A stretch of DNA of 64,000 nt, from contig NZ_CP079194.1 in the NCBI RefSeq assembly GCF_019297855.1, positions 3,459,501 through 3,523,500 on the forward strand, read 5' to 3'. Positions 42,207 through 51,049 of this stretch are shown here, piece after piece. This DNA comes from Gymnodinialimonas ceratoperidinii. GTDB lineage: Bacteria; Pseudomonadota; Alphaproteobacteria; Rhodobacterales; Rhodobacteraceae. Positions within the stretch are counted from its first letter, which is position 1; each line of letters starts with the position of its first letter. The notes below the pieces were generated by a model that did not search any database, was not told where the DNA came from, and was given only the letters and a program-made list of their open reading frames with translations. The position numbers were made by a program, and so were the translations under genes.

Positions 42207-42704
42207 CTAATATGGGTCAGGCACCCCCAGACTTGCAAGTATCCGCGACTCCAAGCTTTCCATCAGTGCCGCATCTGCATCGGTCTCGTGGTCGAAACCA
42301 AGGCAATGCATGACCCCGTGAACCAGCAAATGCTGGACGTGATCCACCAGCGGTTTTCCGCCTTCCGCGGCCTCGCGGGCGCAGGTCTCAAAGGCGATCG
42401 CGATGTCGCCGATCTCCTCGGGCATGGCGTCGGGATCGGGTGCGGGCAGATCGGGCATGGCGCCGGGAGTGGCGGGCGCCCGTTCCATGCCGGGCCAGGA
42501 AAGGACATTGGTGGGGGTGGGCTTGCTGCGAAACGCGGCGTTCAACTCGGCGATGCGCGCGTCATCGCAGGCCATCAGCGACAGCGAAAAGGCGCGGGAC
42601 GGGATGTTCAACACGACGAGGCAAGCCTCGAGCCCGGCCTCGGCCAGCGCTTCGAGGTCCAGGGCCTCCCATGCGGGGTTTTCTATGAGGAGATCGATTT
42701 CCAT
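42207..42704 (-). CDS. ybeY: rRNA maturation endoribonuclease YbeY
   Basis: A 165-residue metalloenzyme of the UPF0054 family, needed for 16S rRNA 3' maturation and ribosome quality control. The zinc site H-G-V-M-H-C-L-G-F-D-H (HxxxHxxxxxH) is at about residues 125-135, preceded by T-N-V-L-S-W. The start M-E-I-D-L-L-I-E-N-P fits the family; the longer frame upstream passes through the dispersed repeat. Confidence 0.95.
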   Translation of the reverse strand: MEIDLLIENPAWEALDLEALAEAGLEACLVVLNIPSRAFSLSLMACDDARIAELNAAFRSKPTPTNVLSWPGMERAPATPGAMPDLPAPDPDAMPEEIGDIAIAFETCAREAAEGGKPLVDHVQHLLVHGVMHCLGFDHETDADAALMESLESRILASLGVPDPY

Positions 42705-42776
42705 GGCCTCCCATAGGGCTTGCACCGGGCGGCGTGCAATCCCTTGCGTAAGCGCGCTTTGATGGGACGGGGGAGC

Positions 42777-42823
42777 GGGGGCCAGCCCCCGGACCCCCGG
42801 AGTTGTACGGGCCAAGATGAAGG
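42777..42823 (+). repeat. Dispersed intergenic element, copy 7 (opposite orientation)
   Basis: On the plus strand: GGGGGCCAGCCCCC (42777-42790), then CCCCCGGAGTTGTAC and GGCCAAGATGAAGG. It lies between phoH and ybeY, both on the minus strand, and so reads against them. The intermediate hairpin is absent. Confidence 0.85.
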
Positions 42824-42888
42824 GAGGCTCGGAGGCGTGCTGTGGGCCGGGGTGTGTGCGGCGCGCGGGTGGGCGCACCGCGGCGGGG

Positions 42889-43929
42889 TCAGCCGACGGG
42901 GGCTTCCTTGTCATAGGCCTCGATGATCTTGGCGACCATGTGGTGGCGGACGACGTCCTTGGCGGTGAAGTAGTTGAAGGAAATGCCGGAGACGTCCTTC
43001 AGGATGCGCTCGGCGTCGGAGAGACCGCTGCTGACGCCGCGCGGCAGGTCGACCTGGGTGCGGTCGCCGGTGATGACCATGCGCGATCCTTGCCCCAGTC
43101 GGGTCAGGAACATCTTCATCTGCATCGAGGTGGCGTTTTGCGCCTCGTCCAGCACCACGTAGGCGTTGGAGAGCGTGCGGCCGCGCATGAAGGCCAGGGG
43201 CGCGATCTCGATGGTTTTTTCCTCGATCAGCTTGGCGAGTTGCTTGCCGGGCAGGAAATCGTTCAGCGCGTCGTAGAGCGGCTGCATGTAGGGATCGACC
43301 TTGTCCTTCATGTCGCCGGGCAGAAAGCCCAGGCGCTCGCCCGCTTCCACCGCCGGGCGCGAGAGGATGATCTTGTCGACATGGCCGCTCATCATCTGGT
43401 TCACCGCGACCGCGACGGCGATATAGGTCTTGCCGGTGCCGGCGGGGCCGATGCCGAAGGCCAGTTCGTTCTCGTAGAGGGCGCGGACGTAATCCTGCTG
43501 CGCCTTTGTGCGCGGCTCGACCGTTTTCTTGCGGGTGCCGATCTCCAGCGTGCCGCCCTTGAACATCTCGATCTGGTCGCCGTCGCGCACGCCGGTGCCC
43601 GCCGCGGTGCCATCGGTGGGTTTGCCGAGGCGCACGGCGGCGTCGATATCGCCGGCTTCGACCTCCTTGCCCTGCTCGAGACGCTCGTAGAGCCCCTGCA
43701 GGACTTCGGCGGCCCGGTCGCGCGCCTCTCCGAGGATCGCGAGAATATTGCCGCGGCGGTTGATCTGGACGGAGAGCAATTGCTCCAGCTGCGCGAGGTT
43801 GCGGTCGTATTCGCCGCAGAGCTCGATCAGCAGCCGGTTGTCGGAAAATTCGATCGTGCGTTCGGGGGATTCGGCGGCAACGGAGGAAGCGCTGGTCGGG
43901 TCCGAGGGGGGCAGCGTGTTGATTGCCAA
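42889..43929 (-). CDS. phoH: PhoH-family ATPase
   Basis: A 346-residue RNA-helicase-like ATPase of the YbeZ type. Walker A G-P-A-G-T-G-K-T-Y and Walker B V-V-L-D-E-A-Q-N-A are clear, with G-D-R-T-Q-V-D-L-P after. YbeZ works with YbeY. The TTG at 43929 was chosen as start: CGGAG lies six bases upstream and the product then begins with A-I-N-T-L-P-P, as expected for Rhodobacterales relatives; a GTG at 43965 gives 12 more residues with no ribosome-binding site. Confidence 0.93.
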   Translation of the reverse strand: MAINTLPPSDPTSASSVAAESPERTIEFSDNRLLIELCGEYDRNLAQLEQLLSVQINRRGNILAILGEARDRAAEVLQGLYERLEQGKEVEAGDIDAAVRLGKPTDGTAAGTGVRDGDQIEMFKGGTLEIGTRKKTVEPRTKAQQDYVRALYENELAFGIGPAGTGKTYIAVAVAVNQMMSGHVDKIILSRPAVEAGERLGFLPGDMKDKVDPYMQPLYDALNDFLPGKQLAKLIEEKTIEIAPLAFMRGRTLSNAYVVLDEAQNATSMQMKMFLTRLGQGSRMVITGDRTQVDLPRGVSSGLSDAERILKDVSGISFNYFTAKDVVRHHMVAKIIEAYDKEAPVG

Positions 43930-44091
43930 AGATTTCTCCGGTCGGGCTGATGGGCCCCGGACCACCCGAGGCGCCTGTCACCTCCGAGTCTGGCCGCAGG
44001 GCCGGGTGTTGTCCACATCCCAAAGCGGTCTGTCCCCAATATTTTGCGGTAGCAGGCGCGCGGGAGGCAACACTTGCCCGATATCAACGCG

Positions 44092-44120
44092 AAACGGGCG
44101 ACCGATGGGGCCGCCCGTTT
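44092..44120 (-). terminator. Terminator of the OmpA/lipoprotein operon
   Basis: Perfect nine-pair stem AAACGGGCG / CGCCCGTTT with an 11-base loop 21 bases after the lipoprotein stop. The T-run is short (TTT). Confidence 0.65.
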
Positions 44121-44140
44121 GCAGGTGTCCTGGAGTGCGA

Positions 44141-44509
44141 TCAGTTGCGGACGCGTGGCACGCGGTCGGCGATGCCGGGGCTGCCGGAGCTGTAATCGCC
44201 GATGATCGAGCCGCGCGGCGCGGGCTCGGTGCAGACCGGCAGGCCGGAGCGTGGGTCCAGACGGCGCGACCAATAGCCTTCGAGGCCATCGTCGATCATC
44301 CAGATGTGGCACCCGTCGGGGTCGATGTAGATGCCAGCCTCGAGCCGCGAGAGCGAGCCCGCGTCGCGGCCGCGGTCCTCGCCGATGGCGACCACCGGCG
44401 GCTCCCCATTGGGGCCGACCCGCGCGGGGCCGACGCCTTCAAAGTTCTCGACACAGCCCATCAGGGCCAGCGGTGCCGCGATCAGCAAAGGAAGTTTGAA
44501 TACGTTCAT
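44141..44509 (-). CDS. Lipoprotein with D-P-D-G-C module
   Basis: A 122-residue protein. The signal M-N-V-F-K-L-P-L-L-I-A-A-P-L-A-L-M-G-C ends in a lipobox (L-M-G-C, Cys19), so it is lipidated. The mature part contains I-D-P-D-G-C-H-I-W-M-I-D-D-G-L-E-G-Y, then R-x-D-P-x-S-G-L-P-V-C, a segment nearly repeated in the OmpA-family protein encoded just upstream. The two cysteines of the module probably form a disulfide. Function unknown; a paired role at the outer membrane or peptidoglycan is an inference from the shared module. Confidence 0.82.
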   Translation of the reverse strand: MNVFKLPLLIAAPLALMGCVENFEGVGPARVGPNGEPPVVAIGEDRGRDAGSLSRLEAGIYIDPDGCHIWMIDDGLEGYWSRRLDPRSGLPVCTEPAPRGSIIGDYSSGSPGIADRVPRVRN

Positions 44510-44531
44510 GGTCTTGGTCCCTTCCTCCGCC

Positions 44532-45119
44532 TCAGCGGTAGCACACGATTTCGACGCGACGGTTGCGCTGCATGTTCGCCGCCGAATCGTTCGGGGCGAC
44601 CGGGCGACGCTCTCCGTAGCCGATTTCACGGGCCACGCGGGCACCGACGGAGCGCGCGACATTGGCCACGGCACGGGCGCGACGCTCGCTCAGGCGCATG
44701 TTGTATTCGTCCGAGGCACGGCTGTCGGTATGGCCGTAGATCGCGTAGGCATAGGCGCCGGTCTGGCCGAAGAACTGCTGCAGATGCGCGCGTCCGGCGC
44801 CGGTGAGCCGGGCGCTGTCGGTGTGGAAAAGCGTATCGGTATTGGCGACGCCGCAGGGGTTCACGTCGAGGCAGACCGGCATCCCGTTCTCGGGGTTCAC
44901 GCGGCCTTCCATGTAGCCCTCGATGCCGCCGTCGGCGACCCAGTGCAGGCAGCCGTCCGGATCGACCCAGAGACCGGGCTGAACCTGCCCACTAATGACG
45001 ATTTGCTGCTGTGCCGCGACCGGGGTCGGGGCGGCGACGAACGCCCCCGCAACCAAGACGGCAACGCCAAGCGCGCCTGTCAATCCTCGCGTAAGCCCGC
45101 GTTTAAGAGCGTAGATCAC
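44532..45119 (-). CDS. OmpA family protein with D-P-D-G-C module
   Basis: A 195-residue exported protein: signal peptide ending A-P-T-P-V-A-A-Q (about residues 1-36), a module V-D-P-D-G-C-L-H-W-V-A-D-G-G-I-E-G-Y ... N-P-E-N-G-M-P-V-C-L (about 52-84), and a C-terminal OmpA peptidoglycan-binding domain (Y-G-H-T-D-S-R-A-S-D-E-Y-N-M-x-L-S-E-R-R-A near 130-150; N-R-R-V-E-I-V at the end). Anchors to peptidoglycan in the periplasm. Cotranscribed with the lipoprotein gene 22 bp downstream. Confidence 0.9.
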   Translation of the reverse strand: MIYALKRGLTRGLTGALGVAVLVAGAFVAAPTPVAAQQQIVISGQVQPGLWVDPDGCLHWVADGGIEGYMEGRVNPENGMPVCLDVNPCGVANTDTLFHTDSARLTGAGRAHLQQFFGQTGAYAYAIYGHTDSRASDEYNMRLSERRARAVANVARSVGARVAREIGYGERRPVAPNDSAANMQRNRRVEIVCYR

Positions 45120-45584
45120 TCGTGCATCCCCCTAATGTTCCTTCAGGTCAACGCCATGCGGTCGAGACCGTAGATCAATCATTTCCAGTGCCTTTTCGGC
45201 GACCTGGCAGAGCCGATTTAGAAAAGGCTTAGATTTCGGCAGGATAGCACCTTATCCCCACATGGGAAGGGGTTTATTCGCGCTCTGGTTGCGGAAATGG
45301 AAACAGCGCAAGTCCGATTCGGCTCAATTTTCGCGAGCCATTGGGCGTGCCATTTCCACCGCGCGGCCGAATTTGCCCGCAACTTGTCCACGAATTCGGA
45401 ACGATTACCCCGTCCGACCCTGAATTGTTTCCACACCACCCCAAATTCGCGCGTCGCTGCAAAATGTTATGGCGGTCAAATCTTAACATCGTGCTAACGT
45501 ATCATCACACGTCGGGGACGTTTGGGTCTCTGCCAAGGGAGCAATCCCTTGTCCCGAACGCCCCCTATTACCTGGGGAATTTAC
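45120..45584. other. 465-bp divergent intergenic region, no gene seen
   Basis: Lies between divergent ompA-like and small secreted-protein genes and is AT-richer than its surroundings. It contains an inverted pair GGAAATGG (45293-45300) / CCATTTCC (45350-45357) with partly complementary sequence inside, and on the plus strand an A/T-rich stretch (TCTTAACATCG...TAACGTATCATC, 45480-45507) that may hold the promoter of the 45585 gene. No supported reading frame. Confidence 0.45.
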
Positions 45585-45908
45585 ATGTTCAGAACCTTTT
45601 TATCCGCAGCCCTCGGGGGCTCGCTTCTGCTGTGGTCCGGCGCGCCCGCCGCGGCCAATGGCTACCACTACCCGATCATCGTCAACACGGTACAGGTCAC
45701 CGTCAGCTGCTTTCGCGGCCCGTGGTCCGAGATCATCTGGGACCGGCCGAACCCGGTCTTCATCGATAGCCTCGTGAACGTGGGCTACAGCTACCCCGAA
45801 GCCCACGCCATCGGAGAGCGGGTCTGCACCGATCCGACCACGGTGGACCGGCCTGACATGGCGGTGCAGGTGATGCACCAGATCATCGCGCAGAACCCGC
45901 CACGCTGA
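45585..45908 (+). CDS. Secreted hypothetical protein, 107 aa
   Basis: Not recognised. Signal peptide M-F-R-T-F-L-S-A-A-L-G-G-S-L-L-L-W-S-G-A followed by P-A-A-A-N (cut near residue 25). The mature 80-odd residues have two cysteines (V-S-C-F-R-G and R-V-C-T-D) and the segment Y-S-Y-P-E-A-H-A-I-G-E-R-V-C, which looks like a short helix. GGGGA precedes the ATG at 45585; an earlier in-frame ATG adds 21 residues before the signal. Confidence 0.7.
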   Translation: MFRTFLSAALGGSLLLWSGAPAAANGYHYPIIVNTVQVTVSCFRGPWSEIIWDRPNPVFIDSLVNVGYSYPEAHAIGERVCTDPTTVDRPDMAVQVMHQIIAQNPPR

Positions 45909-45946
45909 TCACGGGCCGGGGGCGGGCGCTGTCCCGCCCTGCGGCT

Positions 45947-47260
45947 TCAGACGAGGCGGCCGGTGAGCGAGTTGGTCATGCTCTCGATGATCTCGACCTC
46001 GGCGATCTGGCCGCGCAGCGTCTCGGGGCCGTCGACGTGGACCGAGTGCAAGTAGTCGGACTTGCCGATCATCTGCCCCGGCTTGCGGCCCGGCTTCTCG
46101 AACAGCACCTTCACCCGGCGCCCGACCATGGCGTCCTGCGCGGCGCGTTGCTGTTTCGTCAGCAGCGCCTGCAGCCGTTGCAGGCGGTCCGAGGCTTCGG
46201 CCTCGCTCACCTGCCCCTTGCGCTCGGCGGCGGGGGTGCCGGGGCGCGGTGAATACTTGAAGGAATAGGCGGTGCCGTAGCCGACCGTCTCCACCAGATC
46301 GAGCGTCGCCTGAAAATCCTCTTCGGTCTCGCCGGGGAAGCCCACGATGAAGTCGCCCGAGAGGTGCAGGTCCGGGCGCGCGGCGCGGATGCGCTCGATC
46401 AGACGGATATATTCTTCGGCGGTGTGCTTGCGGTTCATCGCCTTGAGGATCTTGTCGCTGCCCGCCTGCACCGGCAGGTGGAGGTAGGGCATCAGCTCGG
46501 GGCAATCGCCATGGGCGGCGATCAGGTCGTCTTCCATGTCGTTGGGGTGCGAGGTGGTGAAGCGCAGGCGCTCCAACCCGTCGATCTTCGCCATCTCGCG
46601 GATCAGACGCGCCAGCCCCCATGTGCCGTCTTCTGCCGCGCCGTGATAGGCATTCACGTTCTGCCCCAGAAGGGTGATCTCGCGCACGCCGCGTTCCACG
46701 AGGTCACGGGCCTCGCCCATCAGCCGCTCCGCCGGGCGCGAGACCTCGGCGCCGCGGGTATAGGGCACGACGCAGAAGGCGCAGAACTTGTCGCAACCCT
46801 CCTGCACCGTGAGGAACGCCGTCGGGCCGCGGGTCGCGCGGGCCTTGGGCAGCTTGAGGAACTTGTCCTCCTCGGGAAAATCGGTGTCGAGCGCCTTCTC
46901 GCCGCGATCCACGGCCTCCATCATCTTCGGCAGACGGTGATAGGTCTGCGGCCCGACGACGAGGTCCACCAGCGGCTGGCGGTTCATGATCTCTTCACCC
47001 TCGGCCTGCGCCACGCAGCCCGCGACGCCGATCTTCAGGTCGGGATTGGCCTCGCGCAGGGGGCGCAGGCGGCCAAGCTCGGAGTACATCTTCTCCGCCG
47101 CCTTCTCGCGGATGTGGCAGGTGTTGAGCAGGATCATGTCCGCCCCCTCGGGGCTGTTCACCTGCTCGTATCCTTCACCGCCCAGAGCCTCGGCCATGCG
47201 CTCGCTGTCATAGACGTTCATCTGACAGCCATAGGTCTTGACGAATAGCTTCTTGGTCAT
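45947..47260 (-). CDS. miaB: tRNA-2-methylthio-N6-dimethylallyladenosine synthase
   Basis: A 437-residue radical-SAM methylthiotransferase acting on A37 of tRNA. The N-terminal cluster cysteines are in Y-G-C-Q-M-N, N-T-C-H-I-R and G-C-V-A-Q; the radical-SAM motif is C-D-K-F-C-A-F-C; a TRAM domain ends the protein. The ATG at 47260 starts at [12 protein letters not shown]; 52 upstream in-frame codons are not family-like. In many alphaproteobacteria miaB precedes phoH-ybeY; here two envelope genes separate them. Confidence 0.96.
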   Translation of the reverse strand: MTKKLFVKTYGCQMNVYDSERMAEALGGEGYEQVNSPEGADMILLNTCHIREKAAEKMYSELGRLRPLREANPDLKIGVAGCVAQAEGEEIMNRQPLVDLVVGPQTYHRLPKMMEAVDRGEKALDTDFPEEDKFLKLPKARATRGPTAFLTVQEGCDKFCAFCVVPYTRGAEVSRPAERLMGEARDLVERGVREITLLGQNVNAYHGAAEDGTWGLARLIREMAKIDGLERLRFTTSHPNDMEDDLIAAHGDCPELMPYLHLPVQAGSDKILKAMNRKHTAEEYIRLIERIRAARPDLHLSGDFIVGFPGETEEDFQATLDLVETVGYGTAYSFKYSPRPGTPAAERKGQVSEAEASDRLQRLQALLTKQQRAAQDAMVGRRVKVLFEKPGRKPGQMIGKSDYLHSVHVDGPETLRGQIAEVEIIESMTNSLTGRLV

Positions 47261-47421
47261 CGGGGCGCGCCTCGGGCGGGAATAGGGAAATCTCAACGGA
47301 TGGGGTGTATCCTGTGCCTGCCCATGGTTCAACCGATGGCCTTTTGCAGCAACGCCCAATTGCAAAAACGGGGCGGGAGGGGCATCTTGGCGGCAACCAA
47401 TAAGACCGAGCATCAAACCCG

Positions 47422-48300
47422 ATGAATTTCGAGACTCTCTCCGCCTTCAAGACCGCGCCTGCCACCGCGTTCGGCAAGGGCCCTTTCGCGGTGCTGATCG
47501 CCGAGGACAAGGTGGAGCTGGCCTCCTCCCTCGACCACCTGCACTCGCTGGCCTTCAAGGCGATCTTCGTGCTCGCCCCCGAAGAAGTGGCGGTTCCAGA
47601 TGCCCCAAAGAACGCCGCCTCGAAACAACACGTCATCCGCCACCCCTCGCGCCAGCCCGGCGCGACGCAGGCGATGGTCAATGCGCTGATCGAGAAGGTG
47701 CCGGGTCAGTGGATTCACTACTGCTACAACGGCGAATACCTGTTCTATCCCTTCTGCGAGGATCGCACGGTCGGGGAACTGGTGACCTGGGTGATGGAAG
47801 AGCGTCGCGCCTCGGTCCTGACCTATGTGGTCGATCTCTATGCCGGTGATCTGGGCGCGCATCCCAACGCCGTCGATCTCGACAGCGCGCTGCTCGACAG
47901 TTCCGGCTACTACGCCGAGACACGGCGCGGCGGGGCGGAGCGGACGGAGGTGATGGAGCGACAGCTCAATTTCTACGGCGGGTTGCGGTGGCGGTTCGAG
48001 GAACATGTCGCCAAACCCAAGCGCAAGATCGACCGCGTGGGCCTGTTTCAGGCCGCGCCGGGGCTGACCCTGCGCGAGGATCACACGCTCTCTGATGAAG
48101 AGATGAACACCTACGCCTGCCCGTGGCACCATTCGCTGTCGGCGGCGATCTGTTCGTTCCGGGTCGCCAAGGCGCTGCGCACGAACCCCGGCTCGCGCCA
48201 CGATATCCCCTATTTCCGCTGGCACAAATCGGTGCAATTCCACTGGTCCTCCATGCAGTTGATGGAGTTGGGCCTGATGGAACCGGGGCAATGGTTCTGA
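47422..48300 (+). CDS. Conserved hypothetical protein, possibly glycosyltransferase-2-like
   Basis: A 292-residue soluble protein. Its second quarter ([14 protein letters not shown], then [19 protein letters not shown]) followed by V-D-L-Y-A-G-D-L resembles the D-E-F-L-V-Y-P...L-L-D-M-Y pattern of a glycosyltransferase family 2 subgroup, but the usual metal-binding Asp pair is replaced by N-G-E, so activity is doubtful. The C-terminus is rich in His/Trp ([14 protein letters not shown]). Divergent from miaB with 161 bp between. Confidence 0.6.
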   Translation: MNFETLSAFKTAPATAFGKGPFAVLIAEDKVELASSLDHLHSLAFKAIFVLAPEEVAVPDAPKNAASKQHVIRHPSRQPGATQAMVNALIEKVPGQWIHYCYNGEYLFYPFCEDRTVGELVTWVMEERRASVLTYVVDLYAGDLGAHPNAVDLDSALLDSSGYYAETRRGGAERTEVMERQLNFYGGLRWRFEEHVAKPKRKIDRVGLFQAAPGLTLREDHTLSDEEMNTYACPWHHSLSAAICSFRVAKALRTNPGSRHDIPYFRWHKSVQFHWSSMQLMELGLMEPGQWF

Positions 48301-48449
48301 CCGGCGGACGCTGACGCTGCGACCCGCATCAGCGAACAATTCGCGACAAACTTTGTGCATTTTCCGTAGGGCCGCCGTGGGCGGAGTAAACGGACGTTAG
48401 CTCTTTTGGCCTATCCCTCGTCCGTGAGGTATCGCGATCGGACAGGATC

Positions 48450-49313
48450 ATGGCGTTCAATGACAGGCGTTTGACGCAGCAAGGCCGCGCAGTTTCGCGT
48501 GACGCGGGTGGCGACGGCGATCACCGCAACGATCCCGGCAAGACCTTCGTGATCCGCGACGGGCATGGCTGCGACGTGATCAAGGGCTTCAGCCCGCGCG
48601 ACACGATCGCCTTCGACATGGCCGAAATACGCACCGTGAGGGATGTTTTCGCCCGCACCTCGGGGATCACCGATACCACCATCCGCTTCGACAACGGCGA
48701 CTGGCTGCGGCTGGAGGGTATCGCTCCCAAGGTGCTGAAGGCCGAGAATTTCTCTTTCACCGTGGGGCCGATCTGCTTTCTGGCGGGCACCCCGATGCTG
48801 ACCGAACGCGGCGAAGTGCCGATCGAGGACTTGCGCCCCGACGATATCCTCTGGACCAAGGACCACGGTTGGCAGGCGCTGCGGCTGGTGGTGCGCGAAA
48901 CCATCGCGTTCACCCACCGCGACGACAAGGCCAAGCCAATCCTGATCCCGGCCGGCGCACTGGGGCCCGGACAGCCAGCGGTGGACCTGAAGATTTCGCC
49001 GCAACACCGGATTCTTCGGATGATGGAGGACACCGGGGATGAGGTGCTGGTTCCCGCCATCGATCTGGTGGGCCGCAACGGCATCCGCCAGATGCGCGGC
49101 AAGAAACGGGCCGAATACCTCAACGTGGTGATGGAGCGTCATTCGGTGGTGCAGGTCGCCGGATGCTGGCTCGAAAGCCTGCTGGTGACCTCGCGCTACC
49201 TGTCCGGGCAGACCCGCGCCGCGCGCCAGCTGCTGGATCGTGCACGGACCACGGCCCCCGCCCGGCGGGTGGAGCGTATCGGCGTGCGACCGCGACACCT
49301 GAAGACGGGATGA
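48450..49313 (+). CDS. Hint (hedgehog/intein) domain protein
   Basis: A 287-residue protein. Residues 30-105 look like the end of an RTX/haemolysin-type region (F-V-I-R-D-G-H-G-C-D-V-I-K-G-F-S-P-R-D, then D-N-G-D-W-L-R-L-E-G). The Hint domain starts at Cys109 (I-C-F-L-A-G-T-P-M-L-T) with D-L-R-P-D-D, I-S-P-Q-H-R-I-L and C-terminal S-G-Q-T-R-A-A-R. Such proteins are abundant in Rhodobacterales and are thought to self-cleave; function is not established. It has no classical signal peptide, as for type I-secreted proteins. Confidence 0.88.
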   Translation: MAFNDRRLTQQGRAVSRDAGGDGDHRNDPGKTFVIRDGHGCDVIKGFSPRDTIAFDMAEIRTVRDVFARTSGITDTTIRFDNGDWLRLEGIAPKVLKAENFSFTVGPICFLAGTPMLTERGEVPIEDLRPDDILWTKDHGWQALRLVVRETIAFTHRDDKAKPILIPAGALGPGQPAVDLKISPQHRILRMMEDTGDEVLVPAIDLVGRNGIRQMRGKKRAEYLNVVMERHSVVQVAGCWLESLLVTSRYLSGQTRAARQLLDRARTTAPARRVERIGVRPRHLKTG

Positions 49314-49315
49314 AC

Positions 49316-49344
49316 GAAAAAGGCGGCCCCAAGGGGGACCGCCT
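49316..49344 (-). terminator. Terminator of the Hsp20 gene
   Basis: On the minus strand AGGCGG(TC)CCCC / GGGG(C)CGCCT followed by TTTTTCG, 23 bases after the Hsp20 stop. It also faces the end of the Hint gene. Confidence 0.8.
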
Positions 49345-49366
49345 CGCGTCAGGTCTGTTCAGGCGA

Positions 49367-49828
49367 TCAGGCCTCGACAGTATCCGCTTCGATTGCTTTC
49401 GCGGAAGAGCTGCCGATCTCGATCCGGCGCGGCTTGAGTGCTTCGGGCACTTCGCGCACGAGGTCGATGTGCAGCATACCGTGCTCGGCCACGGCACCGG
49501 TCACGCGGACGTGGTCGGCAAGCTGAAAGCGCTTCTCGAAGGCGCGGGTTGCGATACCGCGGTGCAGATAGGTGCGGTCTTCGTCGCTGTTCTCGCGCTT
49601 GGCGGCGATCACAAGCTGATGCTCGCGCTGCTCGACCGACAGATCGGCGTCGGAGAAGCCGGCCACGGCAACAGAAATCCGGTACGAATGCTCGTCCAGT
49701 TTCTCGATGTTATACGGGGGGTAGGTGCTTTGTCCGGCGTCCTGGGTCAGAACCCGGTCCAGCATATCGGCCACACGGTCAAAACCGACAGTGGCACGGT
49801 AGAGAGGGGAAAAATCATAGGTTCGCAT
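49367..49828 (-). CDS. Hsp20 family small heat-shock protein
   Basis: A 153-residue class A (IbpA-like) sHSP. N-terminal arm with F-S-P-L-Y-R-A-T-V-G-F-D-R-V; alpha-crystallin domain about 38-130 (Y-R-I-S-V-A-V-A-G-F, V-I-A-A-K-R, Y-L-H-R-G-I-A-T-R-A-F-E-K-R-F-Q-L-A-D) ; C-terminal R-I-E-I motif. It holds unfolding proteins for refolding. Preceded by a heat-shock-type promoter and a 100-nt leader. Confidence 0.94.
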   Translation of the reverse strand: MRTYDFSPLYRATVGFDRVADMLDRVLTQDAGQSTYPPYNIEKLDEHSYRISVAVAGFSDADLSVEQREHQLVIAAKRENSDEDRTYLHRGIATRAFEKRFQLADHVRVTGAVAEHGMLHIDLVREVPEALKPRRIEIGSSSAKAIEADTVEA

Positions 49829-49933
49829 GGGTCATCCTCCATTGAGCGATAACAGTCTGTGGCACCGCCCTGTGCGTCAGGCACGGTCCCGGTTGATATG
49901 ATGTCAGCCCGCTTGGCGGCACCGACAGGATGC

Positions 49934-49962
49934 ATTTGGGAAGGGATAATCGCGGTTTCAAG
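49934..49962 (-). promoter_or_regulatory. RpoH (sigma-32) type promoter of the Hsp20 gene
   Basis: On the minus strand CTTGAAA (49962-49956), 14-15 bases, (T)CCCAAAT (49941-49934), close to the heat-shock consensus CTTGAAA / CCCCATNT. The predicted leader of about 100 nt has CGCTCAATGGAGGATG next to the start, which could fold over the Shine-Dalgarno as in ROSE thermometers. Confidence 0.55.
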
Positions 49963-49983
49963 ACCCTCGCGCGGGGTGTTTTT

Positions 49984-50856
49984 TCACGGTCTTATGAAGC
50001 GCGCGCCGATGTTCTCGCGCGCGTCGGCACCGTCGAGAATGAAGGAGGAGGAAGCGCCCCCGATCGGACTTCTGGCAACCGGCTGCGCCGGCTCTGCACT
50101 GGCCTGCGCCATCAGCGTTGTCAGGTGATCCTCCACCATCACGGCGAGAGAGACCTCGCCGCTGCTGGTCTGCGCCCCGGCGGAGATCACGGCGACCAGC
50201 TCGGCGCGACCCTGATTGACGCGCAGCACCGGTGAGCCGGATACGCCCGAGACCACCTCGCAATTCATCGACCGCACGGACTCCTGACGGTTCAGGATCT
50301 CGCACCCTTCTTCGATGGAGGCATAGCCCTCGCGGTCGCGCCCATAGGAGACGACGGTGACCCGATCCTCGCGCCAGGGCGTGCTGGCGGGCAAGATCGG
50401 CGCGATGGCGGCATGGGGGATGGGCGCCGCGAGGTGCAGCAACGCCAGATCGCGGCCGATCATCTCGAAATCCGGTCCGTGCTCGGGCTGGTACTCGGGC
50501 AGAACGGTGATCCGCCGCACGTTGCGGACTGCCTCGGCATGGCCATGGCGGAGCCCGGCCAGAAAGGTGAGGTCCGACGCCGCGAAGGGCCGCGCGGTGG
50601 TCGGGTGAAACACGCAGTGGGCCGCCGTCAGCACGAGGTCCGCGCGGATCAGCGTCGCGGTGCAAAAGGACGCGCCGGTATCGAGCCGCCCCACCGCGCG
50701 CCAAAGCTGCACCTCCGTCCCGGTGTTGAGCGCACGCAGGCTGCCATGCCCCTCGGTCAGTTGCACCTGCGGCAGGTTCTGCCCCTGCGCGGCGAAGGGG
50801 CCGGCAAGGGTGAGAAGCAGGACAGAGGCGATGCGAGCGATTTTTGCGCGACCCAT
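49984..50856 (-). CDS. Trypsin-like serine protease, periplasmic
   Basis: A 290-residue S1-family protease. Signal peptide about residues 1-25 (ends F-A-A-Q-G). Catalytic triad His80 (L-T-A-A-H-C), Asp136 (R-D-L-A-L-L) and Ser206 (G-V-S-G-S-P, a variant of G-D-S-G-G-P). Four cysteines can form two disulfides (Cys65/Cys81 and Cys185/Cys199). A C-terminal tail of about 50 residues with no known domain follows. Upstream of hsp20 on the same strand. Confidence 0.9.
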   Translation of the reverse strand: MGRAKIARIASVLLLTLAGPFAAQGQNLPQVQLTEGHGSLRALNTGTEVQLWRAVGRLDTGASFCTATLIRADLVLTAAHCVFHPTTARPFAASDLTFLAGLRHGHAEAVRNVRRITVLPEYQPEHGPDFEMIGRDLALLHLAAPIPHAAIAPILPASTPWREDRVTVVSYGRDREGYASIEEGCEILNRQESVRSMNCEVVSGVSGSPVLRVNQGRAELVAVISAGAQTSSGEVSLAVMVEDHLTTLMAQASAEPAQPVARSPIGGASSSFILDGADARENIGARFIRP

Positions 50857-50969
50857 GGAGGCTCTCCCATACGTTTGAGAGGAGGCCTAGCGCCCAAGCG
50901 GGGCGAGATTATGGCCGCGCCGCTCGCCGCGCCGTCGAGGGGGCGCCGCGTGGGGCGGGCGCAGGGGTA

Positions 50970-50993
50970 GAGTTGTATTTGCCAAGATGAAGG
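50970..50993 (+). repeat. Dispersed intergenic element, copy 8 (tail only, opposite orientation)
   Basis: GAGTTGTATTTGCCAAGATG followed by AAGG on the plus strand, between two minus-strand genes (glcF stop side and protease start side). The palindrome upstream is not preserved. Confidence 0.78.
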
Positions 50994-51049
50994 AGGGAGC
51001 GGGGCGTGCCGTCGCAGGCCGCGCCGCGGGTTTTCGGGGTTGAGATGGC

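Noticed and set aside
45585..45908. A lipoprotein call for the small secreted protein
   Set aside because: No lipobox cysteine is near the signal cut; the cysteines come later in the mature part.
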